DNA of 64,000 bases from an uncultured Bacteroidia bacterium (GTDB taxonomy: Bacteria > Bacteroidota > Bacteroidia > Bacteroidales > F082), in assembly GCA_902785755.1 (NCBI GenBank), contig CACZZO010000001.1, positions 62,001-126,000 of the forward strand, in the 5' to 3' direction. The position numbers were made by a program, and so were the translations under genes. Of this stretch, positions 31,462-39,780 are shown one piece after another; the first letter of the stretch is position 1; the number at the start of each line of letters is the position of its first letter. The notes beneath the pieces are model-generated. The model was not told where the DNA came from. It was given only the letters and a program-made list of their open reading frames with translations, and searched no databases.

Positions 31462-32901
31462 TTAATACAGACAGTTCTTAGGTGTTCTCGGGAACGGAAT
31501 CACGTCGCGGATGTTGCCCATGCCCGTGACAAAGAGCAGCAGGCGCTCGAAGCCAAGGCCGTAGCCCGAGTGCGGCACCGAGCCGAAGCGACGGCTGTCC
31601 AAATACCAGTTCATCGACTCTTCGGGGATGCCGACTTCGTTCATGCGGGCGACGAGCTTGTTGAGGTCGGTCTCGCGCTCCGATCCACCGATGATTTCGC
31701 CGATGCCGGGGAAGAGCACGTCCATAGCGCGGACGGTCTTTCCGTCTTCGTTCTGCTTCATGTAGAAAGCCTTGATTTCCTTGGGATAATCGGTCAGAAT
31801 AACAGGCTTCTTGAAGTGCTTCTCGACCAAATAACGCTCGTGTTCCGACTGCAAGTCCACGCCCCAACCATCGACGGGATACTGGAACTTGCCCTTCTTA
31901 TTATAATTCGAGTTGTGCAAGATGTCGATGGCCTCGGTGTAGGTCAAGCGGACAAACTCATGCTCAAGCACAAAATGCAGCTTGCTGATGAGTTCCATCG
32001 ATTTCTCGTCCTCTTTCTTGCCCTTTTCTTCGTCTTGCAGACGCTTGCTGAGGAACTGGAGGTCGTCCATGTAGTTGTCCAAAGCGTACTGAATCAAGTA
32101 TTTGAGCATCTCCTCTGCCAAGTCCATGTTGTCGTTGATGTCGTAGAAGGCCATCTCAGGCTCAATCATCCAGAACTCGGCCAAGTGGCGTGTGGTGTTC
32201 GAGTTTTCGGCGCGGAAGGTCGGGCCGAAAGTATAAATCTTGCCCAGGGCAGTGGCCGCCAACTCGCCTTCGAGCTGACCCGAAACGGTGAGGTTAGTCG
32301 ACTTGCCGAAGAAGTCTTGTTTATAGTCGATGTTGCCTTGCTCGTCGCGAGGTGGGTTGTTCAAGTCCAAGGTGGTCACTTGGAACATTTCGCCGGCACC
32401 TTCGCAGTCGGAGGCAGTGATTAATGGCGTATGGATGTTGTAGAAGCCTTTCTCAGTGAAGAACTTATGGATGGCGAATACCATGGCGTGGCGCAGACGC
32501 ATCACGGCCCCGAAGGTGTTGGTGCGGAAGCGCAGGTGGGCGATGTCGCGAAGGAACTCCAAGGAGTGTTTCTTGGGTTGAAGCGGGTATTCGTCGGGGT
32601 TGGCCGGTCCGAACAGCCCAATTTCCTTCACGCTGAGTTCCACCGCCTGACCGCTACCCATCGAAGCGACCAACACACCCTTGGCCCACAGCGATGCGCC
32701 GGCGTGCATGAGGGCAAGATTCTCTTCGGGAATCACGTTCAGGTCGATGACCAATTGCAGGTTGTTGATGGTGGAGCCGTCGTTCAAGGCGATGAAGGCC
32801 ACATTCTTGCTGCCGCGCTTGTTGCGCACCCAGCCCATTACAGTAATCTCATTGTCAGAGGCTTGCATCTGCAAGGCTTGCTTGATTTCTACTCTTTTCA
32901 T
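31462..32901 (-). CDS. asnS: Asparaginyl-tRNA synthetase
   Basis: AsnS charges tRNA-Asn in the cytoplasm. The 479-residue protein has the N-terminal OB-fold anticodon-binding domain (about 15-110, [20 protein letters not shown]) and the class II catalytic core: motif 2 [20 protein letters not shown], and motif 3 [20 protein letters not shown] near the C-terminus. An insertion of about 70 charged residues in the core (around [15 protein letters not shown]) fits the longer AsnS forms of Bacteroidota. The ATG at 32901 matches family starts; the longer open frame reaching 33171 runs antisense into the transposase gene and is not used. Its promoter region faces that of the transposase gene. Confidence 0.96.
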   Translation of the reverse strand: MKRVEIKQALQMQASDNEITVMGWVRNKRGSKNVAFIALNDGSTINNLQLVIDLNVIPEENLALMHAGASLWAKGVLVASMGSGQAVELSVKEIGLFGPANPDEYPLQPKKHSLEFLRDIAHLRFRTNTFGAVMRLRHAMVFAIHKFFTEKGFYNIHTPLITASDCEGAGEMFQVTTLDLNNPPRDEQGNIDYKQDFFGKSTNLTVSGQLEGELAATALGKIYTFGPTFRAENSNTTRHLAEFWMIEPEMAFYDINDNMDLAEEMLKYLIQYALDNYMDDLQFLSKRLQDEEKGKKEDEKSMELISKLHFVLEHEFVRLTYTEAIDILHNSNYNKKGKFQYPVDGWGVDLQSEHERYLVEKHFKKPVILTDYPKEIKAFYMKQNEDGKTVRAMDVLFPGIGEIIGGSERETDLNKLVARMNEVGIPEESMNWYLDSRRFGSVPHSGYGLGFERLLLFVTGMGNIRDVIPFPRTPKNCLY

Positions 32902-32959
32902 TGTATGGTGTTGTTCTATTGTTTTCGTGTATAAATAAAATGCAAAGAAACGAAAAATA

Positions 32960-32992
32960 TTGCAATGGTTAGCCAAAAATGCTGTACATTTG
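32960..32992 (+). promoter_or_regulatory. Promoter of the Y1 transposase gene
   Basis: TTG at 32960-32962, a 22-bp spacer and TACATTTG at 32985-32992. The ATG at 33001 is only 8 bp downstream, so the mRNA would be leaderless or nearly so. Confidence 0.65.
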
Positions 32993-33000
32993 CAATCATT

Positions 33001-33456
33001 ATGGCCAACACATACACACAATTGTTCACCCACATCGTTTTCCACACGAAAAGCACAGGCATCGTCATGCGCGATGAGGATTTGGTGCGTGTGTTCCAAT
33101 ACATTGGCGGGATTATCCGTGATGAAGGTGCAATTCCATTTGCCATTGGCGGTGTCGCCGACCACATACATATATTAATGTCGTTGCCGAAAACCGTGGC
33201 GTTGTCGGATTTGATGCGCGTCATCAAGGCGAAAAGCAGCAAATGGTTGAGACGTTTGGACTCGTATTATGAACCGTTCTGTTGGCAGGATGGTTATGGT
33301 GCGTTTAGTGTCAGTCCGTCGTTAATGGAACGAACCAAGAATTATATCCTCACGCAGGCCGAACACCACAAAACAAAAACCTATCGTGAAGAATACAAGG
33401 GGATTTTGGAAGGTTATGGGATTGAATATGATGAACATTATGCATTTTGCGACTGA
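33001..33456 (+). mobile_element. IS200/REP-type Y1 transposase (TnpA), possibly a RAYT
   Basis: A 151-residue HUH/Y1 transposase that nicks single-stranded DNA through a tyrosine. The metal-binding HxH is in [12 protein letters not shown] near residue 60. The catalytic Tyr is in NYILTQAEHHKTKTYREEY, with the family Gln four residues later. IS200 relatives start like this protein ([13 protein letters not shown]). No tnpB is present. Downstream within 170 bp lie copies of the CCCCTACGGGG palindrome found elsewhere in the window, so it may be a domesticated REP-associated transposase (RAYT) rather than a free insertion sequence. The gene reads divergently from asnS and appears intact. Confidence 0.88.
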
Positions 33457-33470
33457 ACGGACGGTATCCT

Positions 33471-33488
33471 GTCACCCCTACGGGGTTC
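33471..33488. repeat. REP-like palindrome core downstream of the Y1 transposase
   Basis: GTCACCCCTACGGGGTTC, with core CCCCTACGGGG at 33475-33485, is identical to the cores near plsX. It begins 14 bp after the transposase stop codon. Confidence 0.75.
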
Positions 33489-33521
33489 ATCGGAATGGTG
33501 GTTTTGTTTGTCGGCGATGTT

Positions 33522-33561
33522 GGGGTAGCTGGGGAAGCTGGGGTAGCCGGGGAAGCTGGGG
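33522..33561. repeat. 9-bp tandem repeat (GGGGWAGCY), four units
   Basis: Four units alternate GGGGTAGC(T/C) and GGGGAAGCT and are followed by a partial fifth. This is a G-rich slippage-type array in the gap between the transposase and the DAHP synthase genes. Confidence 0.85.
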
Positions 33562-33596
33562 ATTGCATTGCATTTCATCCCCGTTTAGCATCCGAC

Positions 33597-33627
33597 GTCC
33601 CTACGGGACTGTCAGTCACGGAGTGAC
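33597..33627. repeat. Two short palindromes in tandem
   Basis: GTCCCTACGGGAC (33597-33609) and GTCACGGAGTGAC (33615-33627) lie 5 bp apart. The first resembles the REP-like core with compensating changes in both arms. Confidence 0.7.
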
Positions 33628-33660
33628 GAAGGAAATTAGGCGGGTGATGAAGCGTAGCGA

Positions 33661-33713
33661 AATCCCCGCATACAATAATCGGGTCGTGCAAATCCCCACA
33701 TACAATAATCGGG
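33661..33713. repeat. Two 23-bp direct repeats with 30-bp period
   Basis: AATCCCCGCATACAATAATC plus GGG and the same unit with A for G at base 8 start at 33661 and 33691. They lie 40 bp upstream of the DAHP synthase gene and might be a duplicated regulatory site or simple tandem duplication. I see no gene in 33457-33752. Confidence 0.8.
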
Positions 33714-33752
33714 ATAATCATGCAATAAATCATACCGAAATCCCCCAAAATT

Positions 33753-34838
33753 ATGAATAATGCCAAAATGATGAATATGGATTTGGAACAGAGTGCAACC
33801 CCATTGATTATATCCGGCCCCTGCAGCATAGAAAGCGAAATCCAGATAATGGCCACAGCGCAAGCCTTGGCCCAAATCCCCGAAGTGAAGATGCTCCGAG
33901 GCGGCATCTGGAAGCCCCGCACGCGCCCCGATGCCTTCGAGGGCAGGGGAGAGGAAGGCTTGGTATGGCTTCGTGAGGCAAAAAAGGAAACGGGCTTGCC
34001 CACGGCAACCGAAGTGGCCACTCCGGAACATGTCGAATTGGCGCTGAAATTCGAGGTTGATGCACTGTGGATTGGGGCACGGACGGTCGTCAATCCGTTC
34101 TCGGTGCAGCAGTTGGCCGATGCCTTGAAAGGTGTGGATGTTCCCGTGTTCATCAAAAACCCCGTTTCGCCCGACTTGAACCTTTGGCTCGGCGCTTTTG
34201 AGCGTTTCCAAAAGGCGGGTGTGAGGCAGTTGGCGGCCATCCATCGCGGCTTTTCTTATTATAAGGAGTCGCCGTATCGCAACTTCCCGATGTGGGAAAT
34301 CCCCATCGAACTGACGCAACGGCTGAATGTGCCGCTCATCACCGACGTGAGCCACATCTGTGGTAACCGCGAATTGTTGTTGCCCACGGCACAAAAGGCC
34401 CTCGACCTTGCCACGGACGGCCTGATGATAGAATGTCACATCAATCCTGACGAGGCTTTGACCGATGCCCGCCAGCAAATCACGCCGGAGCAATTGAAGA
34501 CACTGCTTTCAAACTTGACCTTCCGCGCCAAAAATTCATGCAGCGTGGAGCGCGACTTGGCCAACCTTCGCGGCGAAATCGACGACATCGATGCGGAGTT
34601 GCTGCAACTGCTGGCCCGACGCATGGAAGTGAGTGCGCAGATTGGGGAATACAAGAAACGCAACAATGTGACCGTGGTGCAGATGGACCGTTGGAAGAAA
34701 ATCCTCGCCGATCATATCGCCACAGGCAACGACTTGGGCTTGTCGCCACAATTAATTAATGAGGTGTTCGAGGCCATACATCAGGCGTCCATCGAGCGGC
34801 AGAGCCGCATCATGGAAAGCAATTCCAATCAGTTGTAA
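33753..34838 (+). CDS. Bifunctional DAHP synthase / chorismate mutase
   Basis: A 361-residue fusion that joins the first step of the shikimate pathway (phosphoenolpyruvate plus erythrose 4-phosphate to DAHP) to chorismate mutase on the way to Phe and Tyr. The N-terminal part (about 15-265) is a type I-beta DAHP synthase: SGPCSIESE, MLRGGIWKPRTRPDAFEG, ALWIGARTV, VFIKNPV, and ITDVSHICGNRE with its metal-binding His. After a linker, the C-terminal part (about 275-355) is an AroQ-type chorismate mutase (LRGEIDDIDAELLQLLARRM, with the conserved Arg, Asp and the following EIG-like segment QIGEYKKR). This fusion is usual in Bacteroidota, generally beside pheA and tyrA; here it stands alone. It overlaps the convergent lipoprotein gene by 10 bp. 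Confidence 0.94.
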   Translation: MNNAKMMNMDLEQSATPLIISGPCSIESEIQIMATAQALAQIPEVKMLRGGIWKPRTRPDAFEGRGEEGLVWLREAKKETGLPTATEVATPEHVELALKFEVDALWIGARTVVNPFSVQQLADALKGVDVPVFIKNPVSPDLNLWLGAFERFQKAGVRQLAAIHRGFSYYKESPYRNFPMWEIPIELTQRLNVPLITDVSHICGNRELLLPTAQKALDLATDGLMIECHINPDEALTDARQQITPEQLKTLLSNLTFRAKNSCSVERDLANLRGEIDDIDAELLQLLARRMEVSAQIGEYKKRNNVTVVQMDRWKKILADHIATGNDLGLSPQLINEVFEAIHQASIERQSRIMESNSNQL

Positions 34839-35335
34839 ATCACCAATTTGTTCCCGTCAAAGGTAGTGTGGTATTGGATGAGGGGATAGACTGGAACGCC
34901 GTCGGTGGGGAAATTGGGAATCATGTCGGGTTCGGCAATGAGTATTTGTCCATTCAAGATGTTGTAGTATGCGTTGTTGCAGCGATCTATCACCCAGCCT
35001 CCATCTACCACCAAGCGCGTGGTATTGCCTTGGCCGTCGGTGCAGGCATCAGGATAGTTGGGCGGCATACGGTCGTAGGCAGCAAAAGTGTCCTCGATGT
35101 TGTCGGCATCGGGCCTACGAAAAACGATAATGCCTCGACTCGTGCTTTCCACTTCTGAGGTGATGTAAACCCACCCCCCAACGGTGTGCAGTGGCTGATA
35201 CTGCATCTGGTTCGGGTAAATCGTGATGGGGTAGGGCAGAATCGGCCTATTGGGGTTCTCAGGGTACTTTTGGCAGCCGTTCAGGAGGGTGGCGGCGCAT
35301 ATTAATATTAATAGGTGTAGAATCGTGCGTTTCAT
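34829..35335 (-). CDS. Lipoprotein resembling Rieske-like Bacteroidota proteins, cluster ligands lost
   Basis: A 168-residue lipoprotein with lipobox LLNGC (Cys21). The mature part resembles a group of Bacteroidota lipoproteins annotated as Rieske-like: GIIVFRRPDAD, then FAAYDRMPPNYPD and a C-terminal YPLIQYHTTFDGNKLVIYN. In the Rieske-like relatives as I recall them, the AYDR segment is followed by a CP pair and a second Cys-containing box; here the first position is Met (RMPP) and the second box is reduced to DRCNNAY. A bound 2Fe-2S cluster is therefore unlikely. The family link is from memory of pattern, not a search. It converges on, and overlaps by 10 bp, the DAHP synthase gene. Confidence 0.6.
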   Translation of the reverse strand: MKRTILHLLILICAATLLNGCQKYPENPNRPILPYPITIYPNQMQYQPLHTVGGWVYITSEVESTSRGIIVFRRPDADNIEDTFAAYDRMPPNYPDACTDGQGNTTRLVVDGGWVIDRCNNAYYNILNGQILIAEPDMIPNFPTDGVPVYPLIQYHTTFDGNKLVIYN

Positions 35336-35390
35336 AACTGCAAAGAAACGCTTTTTTTCGCGAAATCGTATGTCTTTGCGGGAAAAATAT

Positions 35391-35398
35391 TACATTTG
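35391..35398 (+). promoter_or_regulatory. -7 promoter box of a small lipoprotein gene
   Basis: TACATTTG followed by CCCGC, 18 bp upstream of the ATG at 35417. No well-spaced TTG is seen. Confidence 0.6.
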
Positions 35399-35416
35399 CC
35401 CGCAAAATCTAAAGCC

Positions 35417-35683
35417 ATGAAGAAGAAAATGACCTTGATTTCGTGTCTGATGGTGCTCGTTTTGCTGCTCGGTTCGTGCGCCTCGTCGCAGTCGTCGCGA
35501 GCCATTCGGAAAGCCGAAAGGCAGATGGAAAAGATGGAAAAGCGATCGAAGAAACAGTATGAGCAGGCCAAGTCGGCACACTACAAGCATCAGGCAAAAA
35601 AGACCAAACAAATGATCAAAAAGGACAAACGACACGCCGAAAGGATGCGGCGGAGACAACGGAGCAATCCGTTTTTCTCCTGA
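35417..35683 (+). CDS. Small basic lipoprotein
   Basis: An 88-residue protein with a signal peptide and lipobox LLGSC (Cys20), then a highly charged, Lys- and Arg-rich helical tail (AERQMEKMEKRSKKQYEQAK and onward) to the C-terminus. No domain is recognised. The strongly basic helix could bind acidic polymers such as LPS or nucleic acid, but this is speculation. The ATG at 35417 is chosen because it directly starts the signal peptide and lies just after a TAnnTTTG box. Confidence 0.7.
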   Translation: MKKKMTLISCLMVLVLLLGSCASSQSSRAIRKAERQMEKMEKRSKKQYEQAKSAHYKHQAKKTKQMIKKDKRHAERMRRRQRSNPFFS

Positions 35684-35869
35684 TTCAGGCTTGTTTTATT
35701 CTGATTCAATCCAAAAATTTCAAGTTTTTGACCTGATTTTTGGAGAAAACCGAAAAAAAGCGAAAAAAAGAGCAAAAAATCGATTTACCATAAATGATTA
35801 TATATCAAAATGTTGTATTGGATTTCAAGTTTTTCTTGAAGAAAAAAACGCCGAAAATGAATTTTTTTC

Positions 35870-35900
35870 TTGCGTACTTTCCAAGAAGGTTGTAATTTTG
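35870..35900 (+). promoter_or_regulatory. Promoter of the TonB-receptor/T9SS-substrate/PorV operon
   Basis: TTG at 35870-35872, a 20-bp spacer and TAATTTTG at 35893-35900. The ATG is at 35950. The AT-rich stretch 35684-35869 shows no gene; it could be an upstream element of a strong promoter. Confidence 0.7.
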
Positions 35901-35949
35901 ACGACTTTTAATGCACTAAACAAAGTAGTATTACATAAAATTACAAGGT

Positions 35950-38900
35950 ATGTTTAAAAATTTACTAATGACCCTTGCCGTGATCCTGGCCACCTGCACG
36001 ATGACCATGGCACAAGCGCAAGGAAGACTCAAAGGCAAGATTACCGATGACTCAGGAGAACCGGTACCATTTGCAAACGTCATTGTTGAAAAGGGCGGAA
36101 CGCAAGTGGGTGGTGCATCCTCGGACTTTGACGGTAATTATGACATCAACCCGATCCCTCCGGGAACCTACACGCTGAAGGCAAGCTGTATCGGCTTCAA
36201 TGCGTTTGTTGTGAACAACATCGTCATTCCGGCCAACAAGATTACCTTCTACAACTTCAAGATGGCCAGTGGCGCAATCAACCTGAACGAAGTCACGGTC
36301 GTCGACTATGAAATTCCTCTGATTTCGGCGGATAACACCACACAGGGTGCATCCATCACCGCTGAGGAAATCTCCAAGTTGCCGGTGCGTTCGGCAGAAG
36401 GCGTCGCCGCCAGCGTCGGTGGCGTGTTCTCGGCCGACGGTGAAGTCGGCTCCATCCGTGGTTCGCGTGAAGGTGCCGTCTACTACATCGACGGCGTGAA
36501 AGTTATCGGTAGCGGAAGCGTCCCGCAAGGTGCCATCGACCAAGTCGACGTCATCTTGGGCGGTACGCCGGCCATGTATGGTGACGCCATGGGCGGTATC
36601 ATCAACATGACAACCAAAGGCCCCAGCCGTACTTGGGGTGGCGGTATCGAAGCCGAGTATTCGGTTGACGGTTACGGCCACGGACGTCTCGGCGGTAGCT
36701 TGCAAGGACCGCTCATCAAGAGCAGAAAGAACGACCAGGAAGCCCTCCTCGGTTTCTTCCTTGCCTTCGACTACACCCGCAAACAGTATGGCTACACCTC
36801 AGCAGTGGGTTACTATCGTGCCAAAGACGATTGGCAGGATTACATCACCAAGAATCCTCTGACCCTTTCAGGCTTGGGCTCAGGTTCTAACCAAAGTGCT
36901 GCCTACACCCACAAGGACAACCTCTTCTACACCCGTTTCCTCAACAACACGACGAACCAGAGCATCAACGTCACGGGTAAGATCGACGTCCGCACGGGCC
37001 CGACCACTAACTTGACCATCGGTGGTTCGCTGATGAGAGAAAGCGGCCACTACGCCAATGGTCGTGGCAACTATTTCTTCAACACCGCCAAGAACTACCT
37101 CTCGAAGGAAGGCACTTACCGTGGCTACATCCGCTTCACCCAGCGCTTCCCCTCTGATCCTGAAAGCACCTCGTTGATTTCCAACGTTTATTACAGCATT
37201 CAGGCCGACATTTCGCGCTACACCAGCGAAACGGGCGACCCCAACCTTTGGAACAATGTGTTTGCCTACGGTTACCTGGGCAAGTTCAATACCACAAGAG
37301 AGCCTAACTTCCGCTTTGAGGAAGGCACCATCGACTCGGTGTTGGTGAATGGCCAATACAAGTCGCTCAGCAATGTTTGGGTTTTGGATAACTATTATGA
37401 TACTAAAGTCGATTTCGAGGCAGCCGACTTCAACCCTGATTTGGCCATCTATGCCGAGAACTATTTCGACCTTTATAAGGATTATGGTGCATTCGGCTAC
37501 TACAACAACCTGTCGAACATCATCCTGAATAACGGTCTGATCAACGGTTTGCCTCCGGGACGTGTCTATGGCTTGTTCTCAGTGCCTGGCACCGTTCAGA
37601 CTTCATACGACAAGACCGTCAACGACCAGATTGCCGTCAATATCAACGGTTCTATGACCCTTGGCAGAGGCGACAACTCGCACGAAATCAAGTTGGGCTT
37701 CCAATACGAGCAGCAGAACAACTCGCGTATGCTCTACAACAATAATTCGTACAACTACAATTATTGGACTCTCATGCGCGACTATGTCAACTTCCACATC
37801 AACGAACTTGACATGAGCAACCCGTATGCCATCACTTACGACGGTTTCTCTGATACCGTGATGTATCACAGAATGTATGACCCCGACATGCAATATACAT
37901 TCGACGCCCGCTTGCGTAAGGCTATGGGCCTGCCGGTCAACGGAACCGAATGGATCCTCATCGATACCTACGATTTCAACAACAACACCATCAGCTACTA
38001 CGACACCGATGGCAAGCTCCACGAGAACGTGAAAGTGGATGGCGGCCTCGACATGAGCATGTTTGGTGCTGACGAATTGACCCGCAACGGCAACTTCTCG
38101 GTGTACTACTATGGCTTCAGCTATGACGGCCACAACAAGTATAAACTCACCGAGCGTCCGTCGCTCTCCGACTTCTTCAACAAGACTGACGATGAAGGCG
38201 TGCTGACCCGCCCGATTGGTGCCCAGCAGCCTATCTACATTGCCGGTTACCTGCAAGACAAGTTCGCTTTCAAAGACCTGATCTTCAACATCGGTGTGCG
38301 TGTCGACCGTTTCGATGCCAACCAGAGCGTGCTGAAGGATCCTTACATCCTTTATGACCACTATCTCGTGGGCGACCTGAGAAACGGCAACATCCCTGCC
38401 GGCGAAATGAGCAGCTTGACCAGCTATAACATTCCTGACAACATCGGCGACGACTACGCCCTCTATGTGAACAAATTGGAAGAAATCACCCAAGTTGTCG
38501 GCTATCGTAACGGCAACACTTGGTACAACGAGAACGGTGTCGAAATCAGCGACCCGAATGTGCTCGACATGGGTACTGGTGTTTCGCCTTGGGTGAAGGG
38601 TGACTATATCAAGATGGAGAACCGTAAGGTCGACATCAAGTCGTTCAAGGACTACGACCCCGCTTGGAGCGTCATGCCCCGTATCTCCTTCTCCTTCCCG
38701 ATTTCCGACGAAGCCTTGTTCTTCGCTCACTACGACGTGCTGACACAGCGTCCAACCAGTGCTTTCTACTGCAGCCCGCTGTATTATCTGCGCTTCAACA
38801 ATATCCAGGATGAAATCGCCAACCCCGACCTGAAACCAGCCCAGACCATTGAGTATGAACTCGGTTTCACCCAGAAGGTGACCAACACTTCTTCGCTGAC

Positions 38901-39744
38901 CATTTCGGGTTACTACCACGAGTTGCGTAACATGATTCAGATGTACCGTTTCAACGGTGCTTTCCCGAAGGCTTACAACTCCTTCAGCAACCTCGACTTC
39001 GGTACCGTCAAGGGTTTGACTGCCAGCTACGACATGCGTCGTACGAAGAACGCCCGTATCCGCGCCAGCTACACTTTGCAGTTTGCCGACATGACCGGTT
39101 CTTCGACCTCCACCGCTTCGGCCCTTATCGCCGCTGGTGTGCCTAACCTGAGATCGACCTTCCCGACCAACGCCGACCGCCGTCACAGCTTCAACCTCAC
39201 CCTCGACTATCGTTTTGCCGACGGTAAGAACTATGATGGTCCCGTCATCCACCGCAAGGACGGCAAGGACATCCAAATCCTCTCGAACACTGGTTTCGCC
39301 CTGCAAGTCAACGGCGGTTCGGGTACGCCCTTCACCGCTTCGCGTACGGTTTCGTCACCCATCTCGGGCGGCAACAACCTGCTGCAAGGCACCTACAACG
39401 GCTCCCGTATCCCTGCCTCGTTCCGTTTCGACCTCCGTGTTGACAAGGACTTCAACTTCACCCTTGGCGGCAACAAGGAAGGCGAATCGAAGGGCCGCGA
39501 AGCTTTCGTGAACGTTTACCTGCAAATCCTGAACCTGCTCAACTCGAAGAACATTACCCATGTGTATAACGCCACCGGTAATCCTGACGACGACGGTTAT
39601 CTTTCGGCTCCCGAATGGCAGCGTGAAATCAACAGCCAGATCGACCCGCAGGCCTTCATTCAAATGTACTCAATCTATGTGAACAACGGCGGCAACTACT
39701 CGATGCCTCGCCAATTCAGAATCGGTTTGAGCTTCAATTTCTAA
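35950..39744 (+). CDS. TonB-dependent receptor with carboxypeptidase-like N-terminal domain
   Basis: A 1264-residue outer-membrane barrel. After a signal peptide (about 1-22, ending AQAQ) comes a CarboxypepD_reg-like domain (about 25-110, GKITDDSGEPVPFANVIVEK), then a TonB plug domain (about 125-225, SAEGVAASVGGVF and VYYIDGVKV...GGTPAMYGDAMGGIIN) and a barrel to the terminal aromatic residue in FRIGLSFNF. It is not followed by a SusD gene but by a very large T9SS substrate and a PorV-like protein, with 36-bp gaps, so the three are one operon. Sequence use is rich in GGT, CGT and AAC codons compared with flanking genes, suggesting high expression. The ligand is unknown. Confidence 0.9.
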   Translation: MFKNLLMTLAVILATCTMTMAQAQGRLKGKITDDSGEPVPFANVIVEKGGTQVGGASSDFDGNYDINPIPPGTYTLKASCIGFNAFVVNNIVIPANKITFYNFKMASGAINLNEVTVVDYEIPLISADNTTQGASITAEEISKLPVRSAEGVAASVGGVFSADGEVGSIRGSREGAVYYIDGVKVIGSGSVPQGAIDQVDVILGGTPAMYGDAMGGIINMTTKGPSRTWGGGIEAEYSVDGYGHGRLGGSLQGPLIKSRKNDQEALLGFFLAFDYTRKQYGYTSAVGYYRAKDDWQDYITKNPLTLSGLGSGSNQSAAYTHKDNLFYTRFLNNTTNQSINVTGKIDVRTGPTTNLTIGGSLMRESGHYANGRGNYFFNTAKNYLSKEGTYRGYIRFTQRFPSDPESTSLISNVYYSIQADISRYTSETGDPNLWNNVFAYGYLGKFNTTREPNFRFEEGTIDSVLVNGQYKSLSNVWVLDNYYDTKVDFEAADFNPDLAIYAENYFDLYKDYGAFGYYNNLSNIILNNGLINGLPPGRVYGLFSVPGTVQTSYDKTVNDQIAVNINGSMTLGRGDNSHEIKLGFQYEQQNNSRMLYNNNSYNYNYWTLMRDYVNFHINELDMSNPYAITYDGFSDTVMYHRMYDPDMQYTFDARLRKAMGLPVNGTEWILIDTYDFNNNTISYYDTDGKLHENVKVDGGLDMSMFGADELTRNGNFSVYYYGFSYDGHNKYKLTERPSLSDFFNKTDDEGVLTRPIGAQQPIYIAGYLQDKFAFKDLIFNIGVRVDRFDANQSVLKDPYILYDHYLVGDLRNGNIPAGEMSSLTSYNIPDNIGDDYALYVNKLEEITQVVGYRNGNTWYNENGVEISDPNVLDMGTGVSPWVKGDYIKMENRKVDIKSFKDYDPAWSVMPRISFSFPISDEALFFAHYDVLTQRPTSAFYCSPLYYLRFNNIQDEIANPDLKPAQTIEYELGFTQKVTNTSSLTISGYYHELRNMIQMYRFNGAFPKAYNSFSNLDFGTVKGLTASYDMRRTKNARIRASYTLQFADMTGSSTSTASALIAAGVPNLRSTFPTNADRRHSFNLTLDYRFADGKNYDGPVIHRKDGKDIQILSNTGFALQVNGGSGTPFTASRTVSSPISGGNNLLQGTYNGSRIPASFRFDLRVDKDFNFTLGGNKEGESKGREAFVNVYLQILNLLNSKNITHVYNATGNPDDDGYLSAPEWQREINSQIDPQAFIQMYSIYVNNGGNYSMPRQFRIGLSFNF

Positions 39745-39780
39745 ACGCGAGAAAATTCATAACGATAAATCAACAGTATT

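Noticed and set aside
32902..33171. Possible N-terminal extension of asnS
   Set aside because: AsnS family proteins start near MKRVEIKQ; the extension overlaps the transposase gene in antisense and its promoter.
35338..35352. TTTCTTTG on the minus strand before the lipoprotein at 34829-35335, and the same octamer upstream of asnS
   Set aside because: It has TT instead of the TA of the -7 box; plausible as weak promoters, but not distinct enough from AT-rich background to list.
37603..39306. 567-codon minus-strand frame opposite the TonB receptor gene
   Set aside because: The sense strand encodes a full receptor; the antisense product is rich in Val, Gly and His with no domain, as expected from codon bias.
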